From positions 62,001-126,000 of the forward strand of contig BQMJ01000070.1 in NCBI GenBank assembly GCA_025991245.1: 64,000 nt of DNA, in the 5' to 3' direction. How positions within the stretch are numbered: position 1 is the first letter of the stretch; every line of letters begins with the position of its first letter. Source of the stretch: Galdieria partita (taxonomy: Eukaryota; Rhodophyta; Bangiophyceae; Galdieriales; Galdieriaceae). The translations under genes were made by a program, and so were the position numbers. The notes under the pieces are model-generated. The model searched no databases. It saw only the letters and a list, made by a program, of their open reading frames with translations, and was not told the DNA's origin. This document shows positions 9,660-19,589 of this stretch, piece by piece.

Positions 9660-10064
9660 TTATTGTCTGAATAATGCCTTGTCAGGTTCCGTTGTATCGG
9701 GTTGATAGGTGACTCGAGTCGTATGTGTTTCTGATACTATTACAGCAGATAATAATGGAAGTTGAGGTTTCAGTTGTTCATATATCCATTTGGCAATAAA
9801 CTCTGAAGTTGGGGAGTCCGTTTCCAACGTTTCGTTAAGGCAGTAGTGGTCCAAATATTTTTCTTTCAAGTTTTGACAAACAAGAGCTACGCCACTGAAA
9901 TCAGTCAACATATTTTTCTTCGGTCCTGTTGTTTCCAATTCCTTCCCACTCAACTGTACGGTGACTTGATAGGAGTGTCCATGAGGCCTACTACACTTTC
10001 CGTCGTGATAAGTTAAATAGTGCATTGCTTCAAACGAAAAACTCTTTTCCAACCAAAAAGTCAT
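9660..10064 (-). CDS. 6-pyruvoyl-tetrahydropterin synthase / QueD-like enzyme
   Basis: A single exon of 134 residues, the usual length of the QueD/PTPS family. FSFEAMHYL carries the first zinc His, CSRPHGHSY carries the active-site Cys and the His-Gly-His zinc ligands, and SPTSEF plus SETHTTRV complete the family pattern. These enzymes act on dihydroneopterin triphosphate, making 6-carboxy- or 6-pyruvoyl-tetrahydropterin. The C-x3-H-G-H spacing is that of bacterial QueD rather than of animal PTPS. Since eukaryotes do not make queuosine de novo, the physiological product is open: pterin cofactor, folate branch or repair. No targeting sequence is visible. It is divergent from CWC27 with 32 bp between start codons, and its stop is 4 bp from the CPSF73 stop. 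Confidence 0.85.
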   Translation of the reverse strand: MTFWLEKSFSFEAMHYLTYHDGKCSRPHGHSYQVTVQLSGKELETTGPKKNMLTDFSGVALVCQNLKEKYLDHYCLNETLETDSPTSEFIAKWIYEQLKPQLPLLSAVIVSETHTTRVTYQPDTTEPDKALFRQ

Positions 10065-10096
10065 GAATCATTCCACTTTACGTCGTCCGAAGAAGA

Positions 10097-11338
10097 ATGA
10101 ATGGCATTTACGTGAATGAGCCGCCTACCCACGGAAAAGTGCTGTTGAAAACCACTGTAGGAGATATTGAAATAGAGTTGTGGAGTAAAGAAACTCCCAA
10201 AGCTTGTAGAAACTTTATTCAATTGTGTCTCTCCGGTTATTACGACGGTTGTCCATTTCATAGGGTTGCCAAAGGCTTTCTTGTTCAAACAGGAGACCCA
10301 ACAGGCACAGGAACGGGTGGACAAAGTATTTACGGAGCTCCATTTTCTAATGAAATACACTCTAGACTCAAGTTTAGACACCGAGGGATGGTCGCTATGG
10401 CTTGCGATGAACCCAACCAAAACAATAGTCAGTTTTTCATCACATTGGACCGCTGTGAATGGTTAAACGGAAAGCATACTCTGTTTGGAAAAGTTGTTGG
10501 AAACACTCTATTCAACGTATTGAGAATAGCCGATTGGTCACCGGTCGATGAACACGAAAGACCACAAGAACCCGTTTACATCCATAGTACAGTGGTGCTG
10601 TCCAACCCCTTTGACGACATCGTGTTGAGCGCTACAAAAGTTGAAAAGAAACATACAGATGTAAAACCACAACGTTTACAAAAAGTAGCAAAGAGAAAGA
10701 GCAATCTATTATCCTTTGAGGAGAACGAAGAACAGGAAACCTTTATAGAAAAGCCAAGTTTGATACATCCCAGCATGGAAACTGCCAATATACCTCCTCT
10801 TGCAGAATCCCATAAAGAACTCAAGACAAAACCAACATCTACGAAACAACAAAATATGGAGAATACTCAACAAAATGAGCAAATAGAGCAATTTGAAGAG
10901 CCTCAAGTTGATGATTCTCAAACAGCGATACTTGATGAATATGAGCAACTGAAACAGAAATGGAAACAACAAAAGAACAAGACAATGACTGTTTCTCTCG
11001 AGTCGCAACAAAAAGATGAAGAGAAAGTAATCCAAGATGCTCCTTTTATGTCACCAGTGGAAGCTCGAAGACTAAAATATGCAACAAAGAGACGCAATGC
11101 CAATTTGGGAAATAGACAAGAAGAAACATTGAAACGATTGCAACAGTTTCGGGCCAATCTTCGACAACCTAACTTGCGTGTAGAAACATCAAAAGAGGAT
11201 AAGACATGGCTTTTTCATCGACTGCAGTTTCCTCAAGATACGAAAGAGAAGGATGAAACAGATCATTCCAACGATTATGAAGTTTTCGACCCTTTACAGG
11301 GCAAAAGAGGAGAATATGCAAATATTCGTCGTTCATAA
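10097..11338 (+). CDS. CWC27: CWC27-type spliceosomal cyclophilin
   Basis: A single exon of 413 residues. Residues 1-170 form a cyclophilin domain (YYDGCPFHRV, GFLVQTGDPTGTGTGG, NQNNSQFFITL, CEWLNGKHTLFGKV). The linker after it, DEHERPQEPVYI followed by NPFDDIV, is the signature of CWC27/SDCCAG10. The rest is charged and coiled-coil-like. CWC27 joins the spliceosome during activation with CWC22. The tryptophan equivalent to CypA Trp121 (EWLNGKH) is kept, whereas human CWC27 has Glu there and is inactive, so this version may retain prolyl isomerase activity. Confidence 0.92.
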   Translation: MNGIYVNEPPTHGKVLLKTTVGDIEIELWSKETPKACRNFIQLCLSGYYDGCPFHRVAKGFLVQTGDPTGTGTGGQSIYGAPFSNEIHSRLKFRHRGMVAMACDEPNQNNSQFFITLDRCEWLNGKHTLFGKVVGNTLFNVLRIADWSPVDEHERPQEPVYIHSTVVLSNPFDDIVLSATKVEKKHTDVKPQRLQKVAKRKSNLLSFEENEEQETFIEKPSLIHPSMETANIPPLAESHKELKTKPTSTKQQNMENTQQNEQIEQFEEPQVDDSQTAILDEYEQLKQKWKQQKNKTMTVSLESQQKDEEKVIQDAPFMSPVEARRLKYATKRRNANLGNRQEETLKRLQQFRANLRQPNLRVETSKEDKTWLFHRLQFPQDTKEKDETDHSNDYEVFDPLQGKRGEYANIRRS

Positions 11339-11348
11339 CAGAAATATC

Positions 11349-12140
11349 TCAACCAACCATGGTCAGTTTTCTTCCACGTTTTCTTACTTGTTCTAGTCTT
11401 CGAAGAATGGCACAAGCATCATTGGACTCTTGTGAATATGTTTCTATCAGTTTTTCAACAAATAGAGCAGCATCTTTTAAAGTAGTGAGTAGTGCACGCT
11501 CCAGAACATACAAATCAACTGCCTTGTCTTCTTCTGTATTACTATAAAAACTGAGTCCAAAGTCTATTAAATACAACAAAGTTCTGTTGTTGTTCTCTAC
11601 CACCAAAAAGTTACTAGTTGTCAAGTCTCCGTGTATGATAGAGCCATTGTGTAGTTTTGCTACGGCTTGTCCAACTTTAGATGCAACAAAAGACATTTCT
11701 TGGCTTCCATGGATTGAATTCAAATAGTTTTTCAGAACAATACCATCGGATATATATTGCATAATTAAAACGCATTCTTCAGGGTCCACAAAATAAACGG
11801 CAGGTACCCTAATTTGCAGTTTTCTACAACGAAGTAAAGTTCTTGCTTCCTAAATAATACACTCAGCCAACAGTTTCTTTTCGTAGTTATGCATACCTGC
11901 AAGAGTCGTCGTGTTCGAATTCTTTGGTCCAAAGACTCGTGTCTATATTTCTTCACTATTCGTTGTTTCCAAATAGCTGAACGTCCCAAAAAGTCAGCTA
12001 TATAAAGAGTCTACGACAGTGAATAGTGAACAATGCAAACGGCGTGAGTCACTTACTGCTTCTGCACCCTGATGCAATAGTGTGACATCCCTCACAACGT
12101 TCTTTTCCATTAATTGGCAAAAGGCGTCGACGTCGTCCAT
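11349..12140 (-). CDS. BUD32: Bud32/PRPK kinase of the KEOPS complex
   Basis: Exons 12140-12057, 12010-11897 and 11849-11349 give 232 residues. The introns are 46 and 47 nt. Bud32 is the small atypical kinase/ATPase of KEOPS, which makes t6A37 on ANN-decoding tRNAs. Seen in order: LLHQGAEA (glycine-poor ATP loop), KQRIVKKYRH with the conserved lysine, the RTRRLLQEARTL helix, IIHGDLTTSNF catalytic loop and LIDFGLS (DFG). The C-terminal tail is short and Arg-rich (RKRGRK), as in yeast and archaeal Bud32. The acceptor of intron 1 is chosen so that TLYIADFLGRSA stays in frame; the next AG downstream would break it. The start lies 21 bp from the RPS24 start on the other strand. Confidence 0.93.
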
Positions 12141-12161
12141 CTCTAAAATACAAAACTTGCT

Positions 12162-12620
12162 ATGCCTGAAAAAAACTATACTATTCGAACAAGAAGGTTT
12201 CTTACCAACCGACTATTAAAAAGAAAACAATTCGTATGTGATCCGACTCTTTGGTGCTTTTTATATAACTATTGCTGTCGTTAGGTTGTAGAAGTATTTC
12301 ATCCTGGACAGTCTCCCATTCCAAAAGCAGAGTTGCAACAAAAATTGGCAGCTATGTACAAAGTAGCTGATCCCTCAACCGTATTCGTATTTGGTTTTCG
12401 TACTCAATTTGGAGGTGGAAAGAGTGTAGGGTTTGGTTTGATTTATGACAACCTGACAGCAGCGAAGAGGTTCGAACCAAACTATCGATTGAAAAGAAAC
12501 GGTCTGATACAACTAGAGAAACCTGCGCGTAAGCAAAGGAAAGAAAGAAAGAATAGAGCAAAGAAAGTACGAGGAAAAGCAAAAGCAGCAGCCAAAGGTG
12601 GTTCAACTGCTAAAAAGTAA
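12162..12620 (+). CDS. RPS24: 40S ribosomal protein eS24
   Basis: Exons 12162-12233 and 12285-12620, joined over a 51-nt intron, give 135 residues, the normal eS24 length. Conserved features are [43 protein letters not shown] and GLIYD. The C-terminus is a Lys/Arg/Ala-rich tail. eS24 is needed for early 18S rRNA processing. Its ATG is only 21 bp from that of BUD32, leaving very little room for two promoters and 5' leaders. The BUD32 transcript probably overlaps this gene's leader. Confidence 0.95.
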
Positions 12621-12642
12621 AGGCAAAAGAGAAGAATTCCAT

Positions 12643-15228
12643 TTATTTTATATCATAGATATCCACTTTATATCGTTTGATTTCAGGATAGCCGCCGTAT
12701 ATTTGTTGCAAAAAGTTCCAAACAGCAGCATTCACTCCTCTATAATCCTGCAAAGGACTTAGACCTTTGAGTGGTTTGCCATCTCTTCTTAATAATCTTC
12801 CATTGGTTATCGGTCCCGGAGGTTCCACTTCATATCCAACACAGAAGCGTTGCCATTGGTTGAACCAATGCGCATCTATCAAATACCAAATGCCTTTATC
12901 CTCCGATTCACTTAAATACTCCACTGTCTCCTTTTCTTCTTTTCTACGTTGTTCCAACTGACGCAATCTACAAATACATTCATCACAGCCAATTGTCACA
13001 TGGTCTAACAAAAGACAAGGACCACCACCAAAACAAGAATACAATTCTTTCCACAAGGACTCTTCCACTCTATAACACTCTTCTTTCCATAATTGTTCAT
13101 TGCGTATATTTGAATGTGGACATAATAAATCCTCTGCATTGCTGATAGGACCAGGATGACTAAAGCTAGATATTCGCCATATCCAAAGTCTAGATACTAA
13201 ATACTGAAAAGTTTCATGTTCTGACAGACAACATTCATTAGGGTCCAATATACAACGCAATGAAGAAGATAAAATAAAAGGAAAATTCAACTTCCATTTC
13301 GTTCTTACTTGTTCCGCTGTTTCCAATGGATATTTATAATATACCAGTACATACGCTTGAGATGAAGCATTTTGTACTTCATTGGCAGAAATCTATAAGA
13401 AACAATTAAATATATCAATCTTACAAACATATTATTTGTCTATACTTACTTGTCGAACACAAGCATCATCAAATTCATACCAATGCGATAAAGTTGATGG
13501 TGATACAGGAAGTTTGACATAAGCAATATAATGACCACTAAACAAAGATCCTAGACACTGATCCATTCAAAATATCTAGAAAAGGCACCAAAGTTCTAGA
13601 ATTACCTTTATGGCATACAACACCTCCAAGGTAATATCGTGTTGAACGATTCTTTCGTTCATAAATTGCATCCACAGCTAGAAACTTTCCAAGGTCTAAA
13701 TCATCCAACGGGAATTGCACATGAGTGCTAACTTTAAAACCTTTTGAACCACTTTTATAAAAAGAAGAAGATCTAGAAACTCCATACGCACCGCGATTTC
13801 CTTCGTAACGAAAACGCTTCAAAGTAATAATCAAAGTTTCCGGAAGTTCTATAAAAGAACTCTTTCGAGAGATTACTTGTTGAGACTTGCGACATTTTGC
13901 ACACTTGTATTCCGACTTGACAATATCTTCTGGAACAAAGAAATGACACAAGATGGTTCTCAAGTCAATTGTGTCTCTAAAAGGACTTAGGAGCCAACCA
14001 AGCCATTGATTATTACCAAAACTATTCAAAGAATTGGAATGGTTACTGCCATTACCGAAGCTGATTCCTAGACTAGAATTGGCTCGCTTTCGAGGAACAA
14101 CTCGTTGCGACTCTGAAGCACAATAATCAGTACTATCAAAACTTTGGTCATTTCGGAATCGAGTCGCTGCATTCTGAAAATGATGAATCGAATGTTTTCC
14201 ATAGGGCACCTCTACTGCAAGGTCCCAGAACAATTCCTAAGATTCTTCTCATTACATTGATAATCACAAGTCATTTGTTCCACTCACTCTTCTTCGAGAA
14301 ACATGACCACAACCATGACAACTTACTTCATTCAATAATCTACCTCGAAAGATTTCCGATACAAATGAAACTTCTCTTTCATTATAATCAGTAGGTGGAC
14401 TCCTAAAATACTTTGTTAGTTCTCTATTTCTTGTCTGTTCATAACAACACAAACCATAAAGGACAAGCCTGCTTCTCCTCTTCAGTCATCCACTCTTCTT
14501 CGTCACTTTCGTTGTCCTATTAAGCACACAACAACAACTTTTAAGGTAACCTTCCCCATGAAACAAGTCTATTCTTACTCCTTGACACTCCAATGGTTCA
14601 GTTCTTTCTCTTGGGTCTGGTAACAGTTGCTTGGTAGACTCGTGCAAACATTCTAAAAGATACTTTAAAAACAAAGAGGAATCGTGCTGTACGCCACCAG
14701 CAAACTCTACATTATTGGAGCGAACTGAAGCAAGCAACCTACACATGTCCACCTTAATTGTCGTGCCAAGTTTTAGAGTTTTCATACTCTCTGGGATACA
14801 AGGGAGCTACTTCTGTGGTAGCAAATTTTTGCAACAAGTTCATTGCCTCTCTAGTTAACGAATGGGTGGAAGAGTGTTTGACAGCTTTTGCATCTTCTGA
14901 CCCCATAGTTAGCCACAATTTATAGACTCTGGTTGAGCTTACCTCTATTGAAAGCTTGTTTCAAACGATCCTTGTAGAATGCCTTGCATTCTACTGCATA
15001 CAATATTGCAGCAGGGTTATGTAAGAGACAAGCCTGCAAAGCTGCGTTACAATAACAACTATTTCCGGAGTTGAAAAGTCCTCTTAGACCCATTCTCGAT
15101 GTACAAGTTGGTTGTTGTTGCTTTTCCGAAGATGAGAAAGTGGAAGATGGCATAGCGTTGCTTTTATCAATAGTTGAATTTCCCAACTTTTCCTGTTTCG
15201 GTGGTCTTTGATAAGTTCCCAACACCAT
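12643..15228 (-). CDS. Ubiquitin-specific protease with C-terminal DUSP domain (USP48-like)
   Basis: Eight exons: 15228-14943, 14896-14788, 14738-14579, 14516-14455, 14402-14288, 14236-13606, 13550-13450 and 13392-12643, giving 737 residues. The introns are 46-62 nt. The catalytic Cys box is GLFNSGNSCYC (Cys58). VQHDSSLFLKYLL stands for the usual QQD box, with a zinc knuckle CHGCG/CAKC next. The His box SGHYIAYV with YEFDD appears only after splicing out 13551-13605. The C-terminus is a DUSP domain (WYLIDAHWFNQW, PPGPI, GGYPEIKRY). It is a deubiquitinase; the domain order suggests USP48/UBP26 or USP20/33 relatives. An acidic insert (residues about 190-205) sits in the finger region. The exact start is uncertain between 15228 and the AIF stop at 15311. 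Confidence 0.88.
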
Positions 15229-15310
15229 CTTTCTACACAAGTCAACCAGGGGTAAGGTTGCTCATCATGGAAGCGGAATCATTCATTTACTAACCATTTC
15301 CTAAGATGAC

Positions 15311-17374
15311 TCACAACTTGTAGCCCAAAACAGCATTTCGAAAGGCTTGCTTTCTCAAGTCACTTTGTGTTCTACCACTAACGAAATAGTCTTTGGATTC
15401 CCACAGTATTTCATTCTTTTTAGGATCTAAGCTCGTGGTCAGATGCTTGGAAGTTCTCGTTGAATGAAATGGAACAGAGGAACTGTTATTATTCAGTGCT
15501 CGAGAATGATATGGATGTGTTGTCCTTCCAACATTACTTTTCTCAATCAACTGCTCATCTTTTGTTTCACATAACAACAACTGAGAGGCAATTTCACGTA
15601 AATTGGATGCGTCTACTGAAACTCAAATTCTATATGAGTTTCTCAATACTTGTAGTCATTGGACTTACCTCCATCTCTTACAATCGTGCGTGCCATTTCA
15701 TGACTATTAGAATCTACTGAATTCCACAAACAAACGCCGACAACTTGACTATCCTTCAAAAAGAATACAACTCCTCGTTCAACTCCATCTAAGTAACGAG
15801 ACAAACCACCAGTAGGAATTATATTCCAATCCTTTGTCTTTTGTTGACGAAGACGATGATTCATATGAAAATAACTAATGCAATCATACGAAGAATCGAT
15901 GTCGCCAAATAGAAACATTGGCATACAAACATCACCAAACTCCATTTCTCTCATCGGTATGTGACGATAATACTCTCTACATCCGGTCATATTCATACCA
16001 ACTACTTTACCACTCATTTGATTATGTTCAGAACCCTAAAAAGCACATTTCAATAAGGGAGGTGACTCACCCCTTTTATCAAAATACCTGTTCTCTTCTT
16101 CTTCCAATAAAACGATTAGGAAAGGATACTGCTGAACCTGCAACATAAACATCGGAAGCTGCTAAAAGTTCCGCATTGCATAATACACCGCCATTCAACA
16201 TATCAATCTCTAATATATCTTCTATATCATCTGTTGACCATCTCAGTAAGCCACTAGACATTTGTGTAGGAACAAAGAAAAGATAATCAGAATGAAAATA
16301 TCCAGTATTGGTGGAATCATAAGTTCTCGAAATATGTACATGAAGATTACTCTCGGTTGAAGAAGAAGATGATGATTGGGAAATATAGCGAATCAAAGCA
16401 TAGGAAACCAAATCCACTCCTCTCGCCTTCAACTTGTTAGAAATATAATCACAAAGATATTTTGGAAGATATCGTGCTAAAATAGAAGGCTCTGGAAATA
16501 CCATAGTTACAGGAAATCCCAACTGCTTCAACTTGCAAACATAAGCAACTGCATTCCAACCACCCCCTACAATAGTGATATGTGGCAAGGCATTTGACTT
16601 GCTCATCCAATCACTAGATAGCTTATTCAACTCTTCTTTATCTAGTTCCCATATTCTCCAGTGAACATAACTAGTACATTCCTTGGCAACAAGAACATCC
16701 CGAGGGAATTCCAAATAATCAGCAGGACTCAACAACAACTTTCCATAGCGAACCCACTCTCCATTACTTAACAGAATCCTATTATGAGCAATATCCAATT
16801 TCTCTACTCTATCGGATACAGTTGGTTCCAAGTGAAAAGGACTACAGTTTCCTAATGGACTTGTCGAATTGATATCGATTCCAACAGAGAAATACTCTTC
16901 TTTCTCAATGGAGTCTTGGTTCCATTCTTCTTCTCTGTTAAAAGAAGCGCTCAATATAGAGTGAAAGTTGGGTCTATTCGATTCTTCCACGGTCTTATCC
17001 GATAATATGAATATAGAACCACTGGGATCCTTGGACCGAATCACTTTAACGGCTTCCCTTGCAGATTCTCCTGTCCCTATGACAACATATTTATAATATT
17101 TTCCTGGTTCCGAGTGTACCAAAACGCCAGAACAGCTCTTCATAAAACTCGGTGCATGTAGAGGATGCAAACAGTCATTGGCATAAACTACCCATAATGC
17201 AAACAGAGCTCCACCACATACTGTCTTGAAATAATTGAACTGTTTACAACTGTAGTTCATAGGAACAGAGTTACGAACTTTCCTGCAAGAATGTACATAT
17301 GACTTGAAAGCATTCAGTTTTGACTTTGTTGAATAGAAAAGTGGCCTCAAGTAGGAGAACATATTCAAAGCCAT
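15311..17374 (-). CDS. AIFM1: Apoptosis-inducing factor-like flavoprotein (AIFM1-type)
   Basis: Three exons (17374-16088, 16035-15669, 15615-15311) give 652 residues. The introns are 52 and 53 nt. After a basic N-terminus a hydrophobic segment (about 51-65, VCGGALFALWVVYA) fits the inner-membrane anchor of AIF. The FAD-binding motif is VIGTGESA (about 98-105) and the NADH-binding motif ITIVGGGWNA (about 267-275). The AIF C-terminal domain is visible as MSGKVVGMNMTG, RGVVFFLKDSQVVGVCLWN and RTIVRDG. AIF helps import and fold intermembrane-space proteins through CHCHD4 and supports complex I. The last about 95 residues after the conserved block are Ser-rich and not conserved. It lies 82 bp upstream of the USP gene on the same strand. 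Confidence 0.88.
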
Positions 17375-17407
17375 TCATTATTAGATTGTGTGTTGATTTT
17401 GTGGGTG

Positions 17408-18054
17408 ATGTTGAAACTGTTCTCGCTCAAACAGAAGAAACAGTCGGGTCAAGAACAAACTGAAAACAAAAGTTCAAACAAGACAACAGCAGCTGAATTA
17501 AGGCTACAAAAAGGTAAGATCTCGTGGCTCCGATGAGTAACCAATTGGCATAACTTTGGAATAGACATATCTGAATTGGACACTGGAAAGACACTTAGTG
17601 TTTACTTTCCAGATAAAAATAATATTGTGGAATTCATAGTCTATTGTAAACCAGATGAAGGAATTTACAAGCACGGGTGTTTTGCTTTTCGTTTCAAAAT
17701 ACCACCCACTTATCCTCACGACCCTCCTAAAGTAAAATGTGAAACCAAGGCAAGACAAACAATAATGATAAAGTTGACTTGTACGTGTTGCTTATGTGTT
17801 ATTCTTTAACTGTGCCTTAGGTTTTTCACCCAAACATTGACGAAGAAGGTAATGTTTGCCTAAACGTTCTTCGTGAAGACTGGAAGCCTATCCTTTCCTT
17901 AAATGCCATTCTATACGGTCTTCAATATTTATTCTTGGAACCTAATCCTGATGACCCTTTGAACAAAGAAGCTGCCAATCTATATCGAGACAACAAGGCT
18001 GCATTTTATGCACAAGTGCAACGGAGTATGAGAGAGAGCGGGGCTTATCGTTGA
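17408..18054 (+). CDS. UBE2M: UBC12, NEDD8-conjugating E2 enzyme
   Basis: Exons 17408-17513, 17565-17749 and 17821-18054 give 174 residues. Intron 2 (17750-17820) has a GC donor (AAG|GCAAGA) and AG acceptor. The start [11 protein letters not shown] is the E1-docking N-terminus specific to UBC12. The UBC fold follows with [16 protein letters not shown] and the active-site Cys in [15 protein letters not shown]12 passes NEDD8 to cullins and so activates cullin-RING ligases. UBXD7, elsewhere in this window, belongs to a family that binds neddylated cullins. It converges on HMG-CoA lyase across a CT microsatellite. Confidence 0.95.
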
Positions 18055-18168
18055 GGGCTCTGATAAGTTTAGGCCAATTCAAAAGAGACAGATAGAACAT
18101 ATAAATATATTATAGTGAAAGCTTTCCTTTTCTTGATAAAGTTGAATCAAAATGATATTATGCACTTG

Positions 18169-18172
<4 letters not shown>

Positions 18173-18223
<51 letters not shown>
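18173..18223. repeat. (CT)n microsatellite
   Basis: About 25 uninterrupted CT units lie between the stop codons of two convergent genes, UBC12 and HMG-CoA lyase. It would be transcribed in either 3' UTR, as a polypyrimidine tract in one and as GA repeats in the other. Length polymorphism is likely. Confidence 0.98.
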
Positions 18224-18225
<2 letters not shown>

Positions 18226-18235
18226 TATAGTGGCA

Positions 18236-19446
18236 TCAAAGATTGGCCTTTCTAACTCGACTTGCTTGTGAGGCAACCGCTACTTTAGAATTATTATTCT
18301 TTCCAAGCAATTGACAGGTCTCTTGTCCCACAGCAATCAAAGCTGATAGATCGATTGGACCAACATCAATACCCATTCCTCTCAACATGTATATCACATC
18401 TTCTGTAGCAACATTTCCTGTCGCTCCAGGTGCAAAAGGACAACCACCAAGACCTAAAAATGAGTCAACCATATTCATTACACGCTAACTTGGCCTACCC
18501 GCAACGGAAGCATCAACTACATGAACTTGATATTGCAATGCAGTTAAAATGTTTGCAAGTGCTGTGCCTCGAGTATCATGGCAATGAACCTAATCAATAA
18601 AAGAATCAGTAAATACAAAGCCCGATTTTTGGTTCAATACAAACAGCCAAAGCATTCATAGATACGTGAGGTTGCAAAGCCTGCAGAATACGATGAAAAT
18701 CGCCAGGCGTTCCAACTCCAATAGTATCTCCAAGAGAGACTTCATAACATCCCATTTCAAAAAGTCCACAAGTTACTCGAACAACTTGTTCTGTATCGAT
18801 CGAACCCTAAAAGTAGAGATACTCACAAAACAATCCATACCCAACAGGAAAATCTTACTTCAAAGGGACAACCAGCAACACAAGAAACATATCCTCGTAT
18901 ACTTAAATGATGCCTCTTGGCCTCTTCAGTTACTTGTCGAAACCTACTTAAACTCTCTTCTATACTACAATTGAGATTCTTCCTCGAAAAAGTTTCACTA
19001 GCAGCAGCAAATATGGCAATTTCTTCTGCACCTGCCTCCACAGCTGCTTCTAGTCCTTTTAAATTGGGTACAAGAACGGGATAACCAACTCCGGGTTTCT
19101 TTTGAATACTGGTGAACACTTCTTTGGCATCCGCCAATTGAGGTACCCTTTTTCAGTTAAGGAATATCGATGCATATACGAATACTTTTATATCCAATTA
19201 CCATTTTGGAGATATAAAGCTAGTCACTTCTATCGTTTCCAAACCAGTGTTGGTCAACATGTCGATGAGCCTAATTTTATCTCTAGTAGGTACAAAATTC
19301 CTTTCGTTTTGCAAACCATCACGTGGACCAACTTCAACTATGCGAACTTTGGAAGGTAGAGTGTGGCTCCATTCTTTTTGTGCCGAGGTTGCAAACCCTC
19401 GACAAGGCAACATAGGAACGCGTCCTACTTTACTGGACCACATCAT
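18236..19446 (-). CDS. HMGCL: Hydroxymethylglutaryl-CoA lyase
   Basis: Five exons (19446-19202, 19147-18859, 18806-18645, 18589-18499, 18453-18236) give 334 residues. The introns are 45-55 nt. It cleaves HMG-CoA to acetyl-CoA and acetoacetate, the last step of leucine breakdown. Seen: [10 protein letters not shown] at the start of the TIM barrel, [12 protein letters not shown], the metal-binding VHCHDTRG, and the signature Cys in [14 protein letters not shown]. The N-terminus ([12 protein letters not shown]) is a plausible mitochondrial presequence, and the end (RKANL) is not a peroxisomal signal. The 3' end of MCC beta, an earlier step of the same pathway, lies at the right edge of the window. 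Confidence 0.95.
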
Positions 19447-19589
19447 TTCTTCGGTCTATGAATTGTTCCTGTAGACATTGCTCATACTTGTCTTTACATT
19501 TTGAAAACTTTCAACTCATTCCTTTGTATTAGAAACAAACTATTCTTACATAAATCATTCAGCAAGATATTTGTACATTTACTTCTTAC

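Noticed and set aside
12465-12485. GGTTCGAACC, resembling a tRNA T-arm
   Set aside because: It lies inside the conserved RPS24 coding sequence and no tRNA-like arms flank it.
18173-18223. CT tract as part of a repeat array such as CRISPR or a telomere
   Set aside because: It is a simple dinucleotide repeat without spacers, in a 3' intergenic position.
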